The notes beneath the pieces are model-generated. The model was not told where the DNA came from. It saw only the letters and a program-made list of their open reading frames with translations, and did no database searches. The translations under genes were made by a program, and so were the position numbers. A DNA stretch of 64,000 nt, taken from the NCBI RefSeq assembly GCF_017876405.1, contig NZ_JAGINW010000001.1:4973203-5037202 (forward strand), read 5' to 3'. Of the stretch, positions 48,848-57,631 are shown piece by piece (the stretch's first letter is position 1; the number at the start of each line of letters is the position of its first letter). Origin of the DNA: Kibdelosporangium banguiense. Its GTDB lineage: Bacteria > Actinomycetota > Actinomycetes > Mycobacteriales > Pseudonocardiaceae.

Positions 48848-49660
48848 ATGTGTTTCCTGGTTGAGGGGCAGCGCATAGAACCGGGCTATGTGGTGGAACG
48901 CCTGCTCGGCGAAGGCGCGTTCGCCGAGGTGTACCGGGTCCGGCACCGATTCATGGGCCGGCAGGCGATGAAGGTGTTCAAGCAGGCCGGTAGCGGAGCG
49001 CTGATGACCGAAGCGGTGCTGCTGACCAGGATCGCGCATCCGAACATCGTGCGGGTGTTCGACGCGGGAACGGTCGCGACCGCCTTTGGTGAACGCGGGT
49101 TCTTCACGATGGAATACGTCGCGGGCGGCACTTTGTACCGGTTGTGGGCGACGCCCCGCAACCGGCCGATCGCGGTGGCCGAAACCGTGCGGATCATCCA
49201 CCAGGTGTCCAGGGGTTTGGCGGCGGCGCACGCTGAACGGCCGCCGATCATCCATCTCGACATCACCCCGCACAACATCCTGATCGGGCCGGACGGGCGT
49301 GCCCGGCTGGGTGATTTCGGTCTGGCGAAAGTGGCCCGGCCACTGCCCGGAAAAGCCCGGGGACAGGTGACCCTGGCCTTTGCCGCGCCGGAATCGATGC
49401 TGGGTGCGGTCGCGGAATCGTGTGCGATGGACGTCTGGTCATTGGGCGCCATCGCCTACCTCTTGCTGACCGACCGACATCCGTATCCCGAAGGAGCCTC
49501 GCGGCGCACACGACCGGTCGCGCCAAGCGCGCTCAATTCTGACGCCGACACGCGGCTGGACGACATCGTGCTGGCCGCGCTGGACCCGAATCCTGTTGGC
49601 CGCACACCGAATGCCACCGTACTGGCCGGGCAGCTGGCGGATTGGGGAGCCGGGCTGTGA
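48848..49660 (+). CDS. Cytosolic serine/threonine protein kinase heading an Hsp70 operon
   Basis: A 270-residue protein consisting of little more than a Hanks-type kinase domain. The Gly loop is LLGEGAFAEVYRV, the ATP Lys is Lys42 (AMKVF), the helix C Glu is near 55, the catalytic Asp138 is in HLDITPHNIL and Asp156 in DFG. HLD replaces HRD, so it is a non-RD kinase. APE appears as AAPESM and the DVWSLG motif is present. It has no membrane segment or PASTA repeats, unlike PknB-type kinases. Its stop shares bases with the next gene's ATG. The operon suggests that it phosphorylates components of the Hsp70 machine. Confidence 0.9.
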   Translation: MCFLVEGQRIEPGYVVERLLGEGAFAEVYRVRHRFMGRQAMKVFKQAGSGALMTEAVLLTRIAHPNIVRVFDAGTVATAFGERGFFTMEYVAGGTLYRLWATPRNRPIAVAETVRIIHQVSRGLAAAHAERPPIIHLDITPHNILIGPDGRARLGDFGLAKVARPLPGKARGQVTLAFAAPESMLGAVAESCAMDVWSLGAIAYLLLTDRHPYPEGASRRTRPVAPSALNSDADTRLDDIVLAALDPNPVGRTPNATVLAGQLADWGAGL

Positions 49661-51132
49661 TGCAGACCGCGACCGATCTCGACCAGGTCCTGAGTGCGAT
49701 TTCCGGGCCGGACCTGTACCGCGCCAACATCTTCAACATCACCGGCGTGCCGGCCGGTGCGTCCGCCGGGCAGATCCGGCGGATGCGTGAAGAGGCCGTT
49801 CTGCAGAGCAGGCTGAACCCGGATCTCGACGCTGACGCAATCCGCAGCGCGTTCGAAACGATGCGCGACCCGGTTGCCCGGCTCATTCACGAGCTTCTGT
49901 GGTTCCCGGCACCGCAACAGCATCGCGAAGCCGTGGAAACCGAATACCAGGGCCCGTTCCCGGCTACCAGCGGCGAGGCGAAACGGCTGGACAAGCTGTG
50001 GGTCAACAGCCTCACAGCGTGGGCGTTGCGACTGGAGGCGCCGGAATTCTGGGCACACGCCAAAGAACGGGTCAAACAGATCGATGACCCTCGGCTCACC
50101 ACGGGGACCGTCCGGCGGCTGCGAGACCGATTGCCGCAGCACATCGTCTCGGTGACAGCCGATCTCGCTGTCCGCGCCGCGCGCTGCGGAGATTCGGGCC
50201 GCTTGGTGAAACTTCTGGTGAATTCGCCTTTCCCGAGCGAACTGGTGCGCGACACGCTGCGTGACGCGGTCCGCCCAGCCGAACAATCGATCGTTTCCGC
50301 CTGCAGTGGGGCACGGGATGCTTTGCAGGCAAACCAAAGCCGGGCCGAGGATATCGCAGAGGACCTGTTGGGCAAGGTCGGCAGCCCGTTGCTGGTAGTC
50401 GAAGCACTGCGGGGGACAGGGGATGACATCACTGTGGTGCTCAGCGACGAGGTCGCGCTCGTGGTCAACAACTGCGCCGTTGCCCATAACCTGACGGGGC
50501 ACCGGCCGGACATAGCTTTGCGGTTGCTGGCATCGGCAAAGTCGTTCGCGCGCCTGCGCACCACGACCCGGCTTGTCGACGACAACATCGCAGTAGTCAG
50601 CTTGAACGACCTGACGACGGAAATGCGGGAGCTCTGCGAACGGGACAAGGTGGACAAAGCCGATCGGCGGCGGCGAGCGTTGCTCAGTGTGCTGCCGGAC
50701 GGGGAGCTCAAACAGGCCTTGCAGTCGATTCCGCCGGATGACAACCGGGTCGGCGCGGACGTCCCTCGAGTACCGGGAACTTTCAGCCTGTTCGGTTGCG
50801 GCAAGAGGTTTGTTGCTCTTACGCGCGGTGACGACCCCTATCATTACACCGCGCTGCTCATGGTGAGCATCCTGTTCGTTCCGCTGATCCCGGTGTCGGC
50901 GTACTTCGCCACGATTTTTCAGTTGCGGGCCAGGATTCCGTTGGGCCGGTGGGCCCGTTGGTGGCGGTTCGCCGTCCTCAACTTCCTGCTCGGCTTGGTC
51001 GTCTCGGCTGTCTTCGGGTCGCTGATCAGCAATATGGATGTGCTGCTCACGGTTTACGGTGTGTCGCTGCTCGTTGTCGGAGTCCGGTGGTTGCGGCTGC
51101 GGATGTGGGCTTTGAGGAAGGTGGGCCGGTGA
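49660..51132 (+). CDS. Membrane protein with degenerate J-like N-terminal domain
   Basis: A 490-residue protein. Residues about 20-85 resemble a J-domain layout (LYRANIFNITGVPAGASAGQ, then AFETMRDPVARLIHELLWF), with NPD at about 53-55 roughly where the HPD of true J proteins is expected; the match is by eye. The middle (about 105-370) is a long helical region. The C-terminus has about three membrane helices (397-420, 437-457, 460-478) preceded by FSLFGCGKRF. It would bring the Hsp70 of this operon to the membrane. ATG 49660 overlaps the kinase stop and its own stop overlaps the next GTG. Confidence 0.6.
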   Translation: MQTATDLDQVLSAISGPDLYRANIFNITGVPAGASAGQIRRMREEAVLQSRLNPDLDADAIRSAFETMRDPVARLIHELLWFPAPQQHREAVETEYQGPFPATSGEAKRLDKLWVNSLTAWALRLEAPEFWAHAKERVKQIDDPRLTTGTVRRLRDRLPQHIVSVTADLAVRAARCGDSGRLVKLLVNSPFPSELVRDTLRDAVRPAEQSIVSACSGARDALQANQSRAEDIAEDLLGKVGSPLLVVEALRGTGDDITVVLSDEVALVVNNCAVAHNLTGHRPDIALRLLASAKSFARLRTTTRLVDDNIAVVSLNDLTTEMRELCERDKVDKADRRRRALLSVLPDGELKQALQSIPPDDNRVGADVPRVPGTFSLFGCGKRFVALTRGDDPYHYTALLMVSILFVPLIPVSAYFATIFQLRARIPLGRWARWWRFAVLNFLLGLVVSAVFGSLISNMDVLLTVYGVSLLVVGVRWLRLRMWALRKVGR

Positions 51133-51578
51133 TCCTCGGCAGGCTGCGGCAGTGGCGGTTCCCGCCCGAGTTCAGGATTCCGGACAGCTATCCGGAGATT
51201 CCGCCGGCGCCACAGGAAGATACCGAACCTGCTGATGTGGTGATGGCAGATCTGGCGACGAACTTGTGGCGAGTCACCAAGAAACTCACCGGTGAGCAGA
51301 ACGGCGATGCCGCACGCGGTCGCCGGATGGCCTCGCGACATGCCCAGGCGGCGCAGGAAAGCCTTGCCGAGGCCGGTATCCAAATTCAGGACCACGACGG
51401 GACCCCCTTTCACCCAGGCCTTTCCCTGGACGTGATCGCCTATGAAGCGCGCCCGGGAACGGCGAGCGAGACGGTCGTGGAAACCGTGCGCCCCTCGATC
51501 TACCGGGCTGGTCGCTGTATCCAGACCGGTCAGGTCATTGTCGCTCAACCCGAAGGAGTTCAGCAGCATGACGCGTGA
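51129..51578 (+). CDS. GrpE-like nucleotide exchange factor
   Basis: A 149-residue protein whose C-terminal half follows the GrpE beta-domain plan: AGIQIQDHDGTPFHPGLSLD, then SETVVETVRPSIYRAGRCIQ and GQVIVAQP. The N-terminal half is shorter than in GrpE, with a brief helical part (MADLATNLWRVTKKL) instead of the long dimer helix. It would exchange ADP for ATP on the neighbouring Hsp70. GTG 51129 overlaps the upstream stop, and its 3' end overlaps the Hsp70 gene by 11 bp. Confidence 0.72.
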   Translation: MILGRLRQWRFPPEFRIPDSYPEIPPAPQEDTEPADVVMADLATNLWRVTKKLTGEQNGDAARGRRMASRHAQAAQESLAEAGIQIQDHDGTPFHPGLSLDVIAYEARPGTASETVVETVRPSIYRAGRCIQTGQVIVAQPEGVQQHDA

Positions 51579-54045
51579 AACCGTCGACTTCGGTATCGAC
51601 CTTGGTACCACCAACAGTGCCATCGCGGTGTCGGCGGGCTCCGACGGGACCGTGGTGCGCAACAACCTTGAGATGGAGTACACCCCGTCCGCAGTCTATA
51701 TAAGCAAATCCGGCAACGTCTATGTCGGCAAGTCCGCCCGTGACCGAGTCGAAGCCGACCCTCTGAACGCGCACTCAGAATTCAAGCTCCAGATGGGAAT
51801 GCGGGACAAGCCAAGGATGTTCGCCGATTCCGGCCGGGCGCTCGCGCCCGAGCAACTGTCTGCCGAAGTCCTGAAATCGCTGCGTGCGGACGTGCAGAAG
51901 AAGCTCGGGGAGGCGATCACCGCCGCTGTGATCACCGTTCCGGCGGCCTTCGAGCTGGACCAGTGTGATGCGACTCGCCGGGCGGCAACGTTGGCAGGCC
52001 TGGATTTCGCGCCGCTTGTCCAGGAACCGACCGCGGCCGCGTGGGCGTACAGCGCGCAGGCCTCGAATGTGCCTTCGAAGTGTTTCTGGCTCGTCTACGA
52101 CTTCGGCGGCGGGACGTTCGACGCGGCTGTCGTGCAGGTCCAGGACGGCGAGTTCACCGTGGTCAACCACGCCGGAGACAATTTCCTCGGCGGCAAGCTG
52201 ATCGACTGGACCATTGTGGACGAACTGCTCGTGCCCGCGGTCGCCGCGGACGGTTCGCTGCCCGCGTTCGACCGCTCGCATCCGCGGTGGCGCAGCAATG
52301 TCGCCAAGCTCAAAGTCGCCGCGGAGAACGCGAAGATCGAGCTGTCGCACAGTGATTTCGCCGAGATCGCGGTGGAGATCGCAGACGAGGACGACCGGCG
52401 GTTCTCGTTCACCTACGAGATGACCCGGGCGGACGTCGAGCGGCTGTCGCTGCCGCTGTATCGCCGTTCCGTGGAGTTGTGCCGCCGGGCGCTGTCGGAG
52501 AGAGGACTCAAAGCCGCGGATATCGAACGGGTGATTCTCGTCGGTGGCGCGACCATGGCGCCCGCGCTGCGGGCGTTGCTGGCCGATCCGGTTGATGGGC
52601 TTGGCATTCCGTTGGACCACAGCCTGGATCCGGTCACGGTGGTCGCCCGGGGTGCCGCGATTTTCGCCCGGACGCAGCGAATTCCCCGGGACCTGACCAG
52701 ACGGGCGGTCGTTTCGGGGCATGTCCGGCTTGATTTCCAGAACCAGCCGACTGGCCGCGGCAGTGATCCGCTGGTCGGCGGCAAGGCGGTCGAGCCGGTC
52801 CGCGATGACTGGACCGGTCACACGATCGAGTTCGTGAACAACACCCATCAGCCGATATGGCGCAGCGGCCAGGTGCCGCTGACCAAAGCGGGGACGTTCA
52901 CCACGAGATTGCTGGCCGCGGCGCAGTCGAACAAGTTCGACATCGAGTTCCGCACCCCGGCCGGGACACTCGTGCCGACTGAGCCCGCGAGCACTTCTTA
53001 TCAGCGGATGAACATGGAGGGCGGTGACTCGACTCTCAGCCATTCAGTGGGGGTATGGCTTGAGGGCAACGAGGTCAAGTGGATTCTGCGCAAAGGCGCG
53101 GAACTGCCTGCCGTCAAGCGGATCGTTCTTGAGTCCACAGTGGATGTACGCCGAGGCGCGGCAGCCGGGCTGATCCGCGTGCCGATCGTCGAGGGGGAGC
53201 GGCCGCGTGCCGATCGCAACACGGTGATCGGCCAGCTGGACATCCGGCCGGACCAGATCACCCGGGATGTCCCGGCCGGCAGCGAGATCGAGGTGTCGAT
53301 CACGATCGACCGGAGTTTCACGCCGCACGTGGACGCGTTCGTGCCGATCCTGGACGAGGAATTCGACATCGAGGTCGAGCTCGGCCGGACCGGGGCTCCC
53401 GGAGTCAAGGAGCTCCGCAGGCAGTGCCGTGCCCTGGAAACGCAGCACGACAAGCTCCACGCGGCCGGGGCCAACCCATTCCTGCAGGAGGTCCAGGATC
53501 TGCTGGTCAAGATCAGGCACACCTTGGACTCGGCCGAACACAACCCGGACGCGCCGGCCGCGGCACAGGCGCTGATCCGTACCGCGGAATCCCTTTTGGA
53601 CAAGGCTGAGGAAGCCGCCGAACTGCCACAGCTACTCGCCGAAGCCAGCCAGATGCGACAATGGGTGGCGGATCTGAACGCCGAGGCCGGAGACCAACGC
53701 TCCAAACAGGAAGCCGTCGAAGCCCAGCGGAAACTCGATGAGGCGGCCACAGCGGGCGACATCACAGTGGTGACTCACCAGATCGAGGTACTGCGCAAGA
53801 TAGGTGTCGACGTTCTCGAATCAACCGGCGAACTCCCGGCGATCCGATTCAACGCTCTCAAACAACACTTCTCCGGCAGCCGCGATCCACGCATCCAGGC
53901 ACTGATCGCCGACGGCGACAAAGCCCTTGTGCAAGGCGACAACAATCGCCTGACCATGATCGCCAACGAACTCGGCAGATTGGTCCCGCCGGACCGTCCC
54001 GTCCCCGACGACTCAGCCCCGTCAACCGTGCGATCCCGTCGATGA
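51568..54045 (+). CDS. Divergent Hsp70-family chaperone with long C-terminal coiled coil
   Basis: An 825-residue protein, against about 620 for DnaK. The ATPase domain (1-375) is complete: FGIDLGTTNSAIAV (8-21), VYDFGGGTFDAAVV (176-189), NFLGGKLID and VILVGGATMAPALRALL (322-338). An unusual beta-rich insert (about 400-500) precedes a substrate-binding-like beta domain (about 510-600: RRGAAAGLIRVPIVEGE, then IEVSITIDRSFT). The last 215 residues are helical and partly coiled coil instead of the short DnaK lid. ATG 51568 overlaps the GrpE-like gene. It is clearly not the housekeeping DnaK. Confidence 0.9.
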   Translation: MTRETVDFGIDLGTTNSAIAVSAGSDGTVVRNNLEMEYTPSAVYISKSGNVYVGKSARDRVEADPLNAHSEFKLQMGMRDKPRMFADSGRALAPEQLSAEVLKSLRADVQKKLGEAITAAVITVPAAFELDQCDATRRAATLAGLDFAPLVQEPTAAAWAYSAQASNVPSKCFWLVYDFGGGTFDAAVVQVQDGEFTVVNHAGDNFLGGKLIDWTIVDELLVPAVAADGSLPAFDRSHPRWRSNVAKLKVAAENAKIELSHSDFAEIAVEIADEDDRRFSFTYEMTRADVERLSLPLYRRSVELCRRALSERGLKAADIERVILVGGATMAPALRALLADPVDGLGIPLDHSLDPVTVVARGAAIFARTQRIPRDLTRRAVVSGHVRLDFQNQPTGRGSDPLVGGKAVEPVRDDWTGHTIEFVNNTHQPIWRSGQVPLTKAGTFTTRLLAAAQSNKFDIEFRTPAGTLVPTEPASTSYQRMNMEGGDSTLSHSVGVWLEGNEVKWILRKGAELPAVKRIVLESTVDVRRGAAAGLIRVPIVEGERPRADRNTVIGQLDIRPDQITRDVPAGSEIEVSITIDRSFTPHVDAFVPILDEEFDIEVELGRTGAPGVKELRRQCRALETQHDKLHAAGANPFLQEVQDLLVKIRHTLDSAEHNPDAPAAAQALIRTAESLLDKAEEAAELPQLLAEASQMRQWVADLNAEAGDQRSKQEAVEAQRKLDEAATAGDITVVTHQIEVLRKIGVDVLESTGELPAIRFNALKQHFSGSRDPRIQALIADGDKALVQGDNNRLTMIANELGRLVPPDRPVPDDSAPSTVRSRR

Positions 54046-54503
54046 GTGCTGTGCTCGAAAGGACGGTTGAGGCGGCGAGGGCGGGGCGCTATGAAGAGGC
54101 CGTGGCGGCGCTGGAAGGAATGGGTGGGCGGGAGAGTGATGATCCGCGGGTATTGGACCTGTTGGCGAGGGTGCATGCGCAGCGGGGCGAGTTCGCGGAC
54201 GCCGACTCTTGTTGGGCGACTGCGCTTTCGCTGGATCCTGGTTGGCGGGGAGCGATTGAGGGAAGGCGGCGGATTGCCGCGTTGCAGGCCAAGCGGTTCA
54301 GGCCTCGTGTGTGGCCAGGCGTGGTCGCACTTGTTGCCATAGCGGGGGTTCTGTTGCCGAACACGCCTCAGCCCGATATGTCTGGGAGACAGGCGCAACA
54401 ACACCGTGATTGTGGTCATTGGTCTTTGTGCGACTCGATAAGGGCCTGTACATCCAGTGCCCTCTTCTCGGTCAGGGTCTCACCGCGTTTACGCGTACGC
54501 TGA
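54042..54503 (+). CDS. Small TPR-like protein with one membrane helix
   Basis: A 153-residue protein. Residues about 5-80 form two TPR-like helical hairpins (AARAGRYEEAVAALEGMGG, then RVLDLLARVHAQRGEFADAD). A membrane helix lies at about 92-107 (GVVALVAIAGVLLP), after basic residues, and a tail of 45 residues follows. ATG overlaps the Hsp70 stop. The last 88 bp overlap the 3' end of the convergent AfsR-like gene, so the tail may be shaped by antisense constraint or a recent shift of the stop. It is the fifth and final gene of the kinase-Hsp70 operon. Confidence 0.7.
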   Translation: MSAVLERTVEAARAGRYEEAVAALEGMGGRESDDPRVLDLLARVHAQRGEFADADSCWATALSLDPGWRGAIEGRRRIAALQAKRFRPRVWPGVVALVAIAGVLLPNTPQPDMSGRQAQQHRDCGHWSLCDSIRACTSSALFSVRVSPRLRVR

Positions 54504-57500
54504 ACGGCCTGGCCGATGAAATGGCTCGCTTTGCTGACGTTGCCCAGGTCCAGGTAGGCATGGGCGACCTCGATCAAGGCGGAGGCCTCAAGCTGCAACT
54601 GGCCGTCGCCGCGCAGCCGGATCAACACCTGCTCGGCGTGTGCCAGGGCCACGGCGGGCTCACCGGCGTTCCGGTGTGCGCTGGCGAGTCCGATCAGGAT
54701 GGACGTCTCGCCGTACCCGAATCCGATCTCCCTGGCCACATGCAGCGCTTCGGTGTAGCCCGCGATTGCCTCGATGTGCCTGCCCTGTCGGTTGTGGACG
54801 GTCGCGATCACCTCACGGGCGCCGGCCTCACTGCGGCGTTCGCCAAGCTGTGCGCTTACGACCATGGCCTGGTTCGCCTGGGTCAGCGCGAGATCGAGCC
54901 GGCCCGCGTCGCAGTTGATCTCGGCTGTGCAGACCAGTGTGATCAGTTCGCCGAACCGTTCACCGATCTCCTGGCAATAGGCGATCACCCCCTCGAGCAA
55001 AGAAATCGCTTCGTCGAGCCGGCCAAGGCGCCATGTGGCGATGCCCAGTGCGTTGAGCGCCCGGAAAGCCGCCGTGCGATTGCCGGTCGACTCGCTCAAC
55101 GCGAGCGAGCGCTCGTGCCAGCCGATCGCCGTGCCGGGCATGCCCAACGAGGTCAGAGCCACGCCGATGTAGTTCAGGGCCAGGATCTCTGTTTCCACAT
55201 TGCCGGTTTTCCGGGCCGCGGCAAGCGCTTGGCGGTGGTAGCGCTCGGCCAGCCGTGGCTGCCCCATCTGCATGTGGATCCGGCCGAGGTGGTGCAGTGC
55301 CTGGCCCGCGGCATCCGTGTCGCCGATGTCGTTGGCTACGTCCTGAGCCCGCCGGTGATAGTCGATGGCCCGCTTGTAGTCGCTGAGGTTGTACGAAACC
55401 ACGCCCAGAACGTCGAGCATCGAGATCTGCGCGGCGCGTTCGCCGGCGTCCTCGGCCGCGTAGAGCGCGGCTTCGAATGCCGCGATCGCTTCGGGAGCGT
55501 GCCCACGCGCCTGCAGGTATCCACGCAGAACGTCGACAAGCCGCCAGGCGTAGTGATGCAGCACGGGATGAGCCGCGGCCCAGGTCACGACGGCGACAAG
55601 GTTGTAGCATTCGTTGTCCAGCCAATGCGATGCCGTGGACGTGGTCAGCGAAACCGCGTGCCCGCAAGGCGTTGGCAACGGCAGCCGTGGCGTTCCGGGG
55701 TACAACAGCATGGCCGCCGCATGCGCGGTGTGCAGATAGTAGTCAGCCAGACGCGTCATCGCGGCTGCGGCTTGCGCGGCATTGGCCTGCGAAGCCGCGT
55801 ACTCCCGGATGAGGTCGTGGAACCGATACCGGCCACGCGTGTCGCGCTGCAACAAAGCTGCCGCGGTAAGCCGGTCAAGCGCTCGGTTGGCTTCGGACGG
55901 CGTCAGATCGGCCAGCGCCGCCGCGGCGGAAACGCCGATGTCCGGACCGGGAGCCAGGCCGAGCAACTGGAACAGTTCGCGGTCGCGGTCACCCAACCGC
56001 AGATAGGAGTGATCGAACGCGACCCGGACGGCGGACGGCTTGTCCCCGTCGATCGCCAGTTCGGTGAGACGTCCGAACTGGCGCATTTCGGTGAGGTAGT
56101 CCGCAAGAGTCCGATGTGGATTCGCGGCGAGGTTGGCACCCGCGATCCGCAGGGCGAGCGGCAGACGGCCACACGCCCAAACCAGTTCCACCAAGGACTC
56201 CGGCTCGGCCGAAGCACGCTCGGCACCGATCAGCCCGGCCAGAATGGCGATCGACTCCTCTTCTGAGAGCTCGCCCAGCGGCAGCTGGTCGGCCCCGGGA
56301 TTGACCGCCAGGCCACGCAGGTCGCCCCGGCTGGTGATCAGCACATGGCAGCCGGGATCGCCGGGCAGCAACGGCCGCACCTGGTCGGCGTTCACGGCAT
56401 TGTCCAGCAGCAGCAACATCCGGCGTCCGCCGAGCAGACTGCGGTACAACGCCGCCTGGCTCTCCAGTTCGCTCGGAACACGGTCCCGCGGCACACCAAG
56501 CGCTTTGAGGAACCGCGTCAGCACAGCCGCCGGGGACAACGGCGGATCGGCCGCGTATCCCTGCAAGTCCACATACAACTGGCCATCAGGGAATTCGGGT
56601 TTGAGCAGATGGGCCACGTGCAGGGCGAGCGATGTCTTGCCGAAGCCGGGCGGCCCGGAGATCACGGTCACCCGGCCACGCGCGCCGGTCAGCTTCGGGA
56701 TCAGCTCCGCCCGGCCGACAAAACTGTGGATGTCCGCAGGCAGCTGGCCGATCGGCGCCGCCGGTGTGTCCGGCTCGGCCGAAGCGGGTTCGGCGAAGAT
56801 CGTGCGCTGCAGCTGTCGCAGCTGCGGGCCGGGGTCGATGCCCAGCTCCTCACGGAACTTCCGGTGCACTGTCCGGTATGTGTCCAGTGCATCGGCCAGC
56901 CGGTCGGACCGGTGCAACGCCTGGATCAGCTGGATCCAGAACTGCTCGTGCCACGGGTGGTCCTTGGTGTGCTGGACGAGGTCGCTGATCACCTCGCGGT
57001 GCCGGCCTAGGTCCAGCAGCACCTGGATGCGTCGCTCGACCGTGCGCAGACGATCTTCGGCCAGCTCGGCCACGGTTTCGCGCTGCAGCGACTCAGAGGG
57101 GACGTCGCTCAGCGCCGGTCCACGCCAGCAGGCCACCGCCTCGGTGAGGGCGTGCAGCTCGTCGACGAGTTCATCCGCCTCGCGAGCTTCCTGGGTGAGC
57201 TGCCGGAACCGCAGCAGATCGACCTGGCTGGACGGAACTTTCATCAAATATCCGTCCGGACGGGTCTCAATCAACCCATCATCCCCTAAGATACGACGTA
57301 GCCGCATGACGTACAGCTGAACGCTCTTGCGGGCGGTACTGGGGGGATTCTCGCCCCACATCCGCTCGCCCAGCTGGTCCACCGACACCGTCGAATTCGC
57401 CCGCAACAGCAGCGTGGCCAGCAGAACGCGCAGCTTGGGCCCGTTGATCGCGACCCGGTCGCCGTCGCGGATCACCTCAAGCGGGCCCAGCAAGCCGTAC

Positions 57501-57514
57501 CTAAGGTCGGACAT
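54416..57514 (-). CDS. AfsR-like regulator: SARP, NB-ARC ATPase and TPR repeats
   Basis: A 1032-residue regulator with the full AfsR plan. SARP winged helix at 1-95 (YGLLGPLEVIRDGDRVAI), BTAD domain at about 100-245, NB-ARC with Walker A SGPPGFGKTS (287-296) and Walker B MLLLLDNAVNADQVRPLLPG near 366. The ARC/winged-helix part ends near HDLIREYAAS (about 580). At least six TPR units follow from about 670, with LGRIHMQMGQPRLAERYHRQ as a typical unit. Homologues activate secondary-metabolite genes and are often controlled by kinase phosphorylation; the kinase at 48848 is nearby but on the other strand. Confidence 0.92.
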   Translation of the reverse strand: MSDLRYGLLGPLEVIRDGDRVAINGPKLRVLLATLLLRANSTVSVDQLGERMWGENPPSTARKSVQLYVMRLRRILGDDGLIETRPDGYLMKVPSSQVDLLRFRQLTQEAREADELVDELHALTEAVACWRGPALSDVPSESLQRETVAELAEDRLRTVERRIQVLLDLGRHREVISDLVQHTKDHPWHEQFWIQLIQALHRSDRLADALDTYRTVHRKFREELGIDPGPQLRQLQRTIFAEPASAEPDTPAAPIGQLPADIHSFVGRAELIPKLTGARGRVTVISGPPGFGKTSLALHVAHLLKPEFPDGQLYVDLQGYAADPPLSPAAVLTRFLKALGVPRDRVPSELESQAALYRSLLGGRRMLLLLDNAVNADQVRPLLPGDPGCHVLITSRGDLRGLAVNPGADQLPLGELSEEESIAILAGLIGAERASAEPESLVELVWACGRLPLALRIAGANLAANPHRTLADYLTEMRQFGRLTELAIDGDKPSAVRVAFDHSYLRLGDRDRELFQLLGLAPGPDIGVSAAAALADLTPSEANRALDRLTAAALLQRDTRGRYRFHDLIREYAASQANAAQAAAAMTRLADYYLHTAHAAAMLLYPGTPRLPLPTPCGHAVSLTTSTASHWLDNECYNLVAVVTWAAAHPVLHHYAWRLVDVLRGYLQARGHAPEAIAAFEAALYAAEDAGERAAQISMLDVLGVVSYNLSDYKRAIDYHRRAQDVANDIGDTDAAGQALHHLGRIHMQMGQPRLAERYHRQALAAARKTGNVETEILALNYIGVALTSLGMPGTAIGWHERSLALSESTGNRTAAFRALNALGIATWRLGRLDEAISLLEGVIAYCQEIGERFGELITLVCTAEINCDAGRLDLALTQANQAMVVSAQLGERRSEAGAREVIATVHNRQGRHIEAIAGYTEALHVAREIGFGYGETSILIGLASAHRNAGEPAVALAHAEQVLIRLRGDGQLQLEASALIEVAHAYLDLGNVSKASHFIGQAVQRTRKRGETLTEKRALDVQALIESHKDQ

Positions 57515-57631
57515 CTTCCCCCAACTAGTCCTTGACCTGGAAAAACCTTCACCGCACTTGATGTTGTCGTTGGTCGGAGAGTAACCGGCAACGGGCCTGC
57601 CGGGGCTGCGATACCGGCAACAGTCGAGCCG

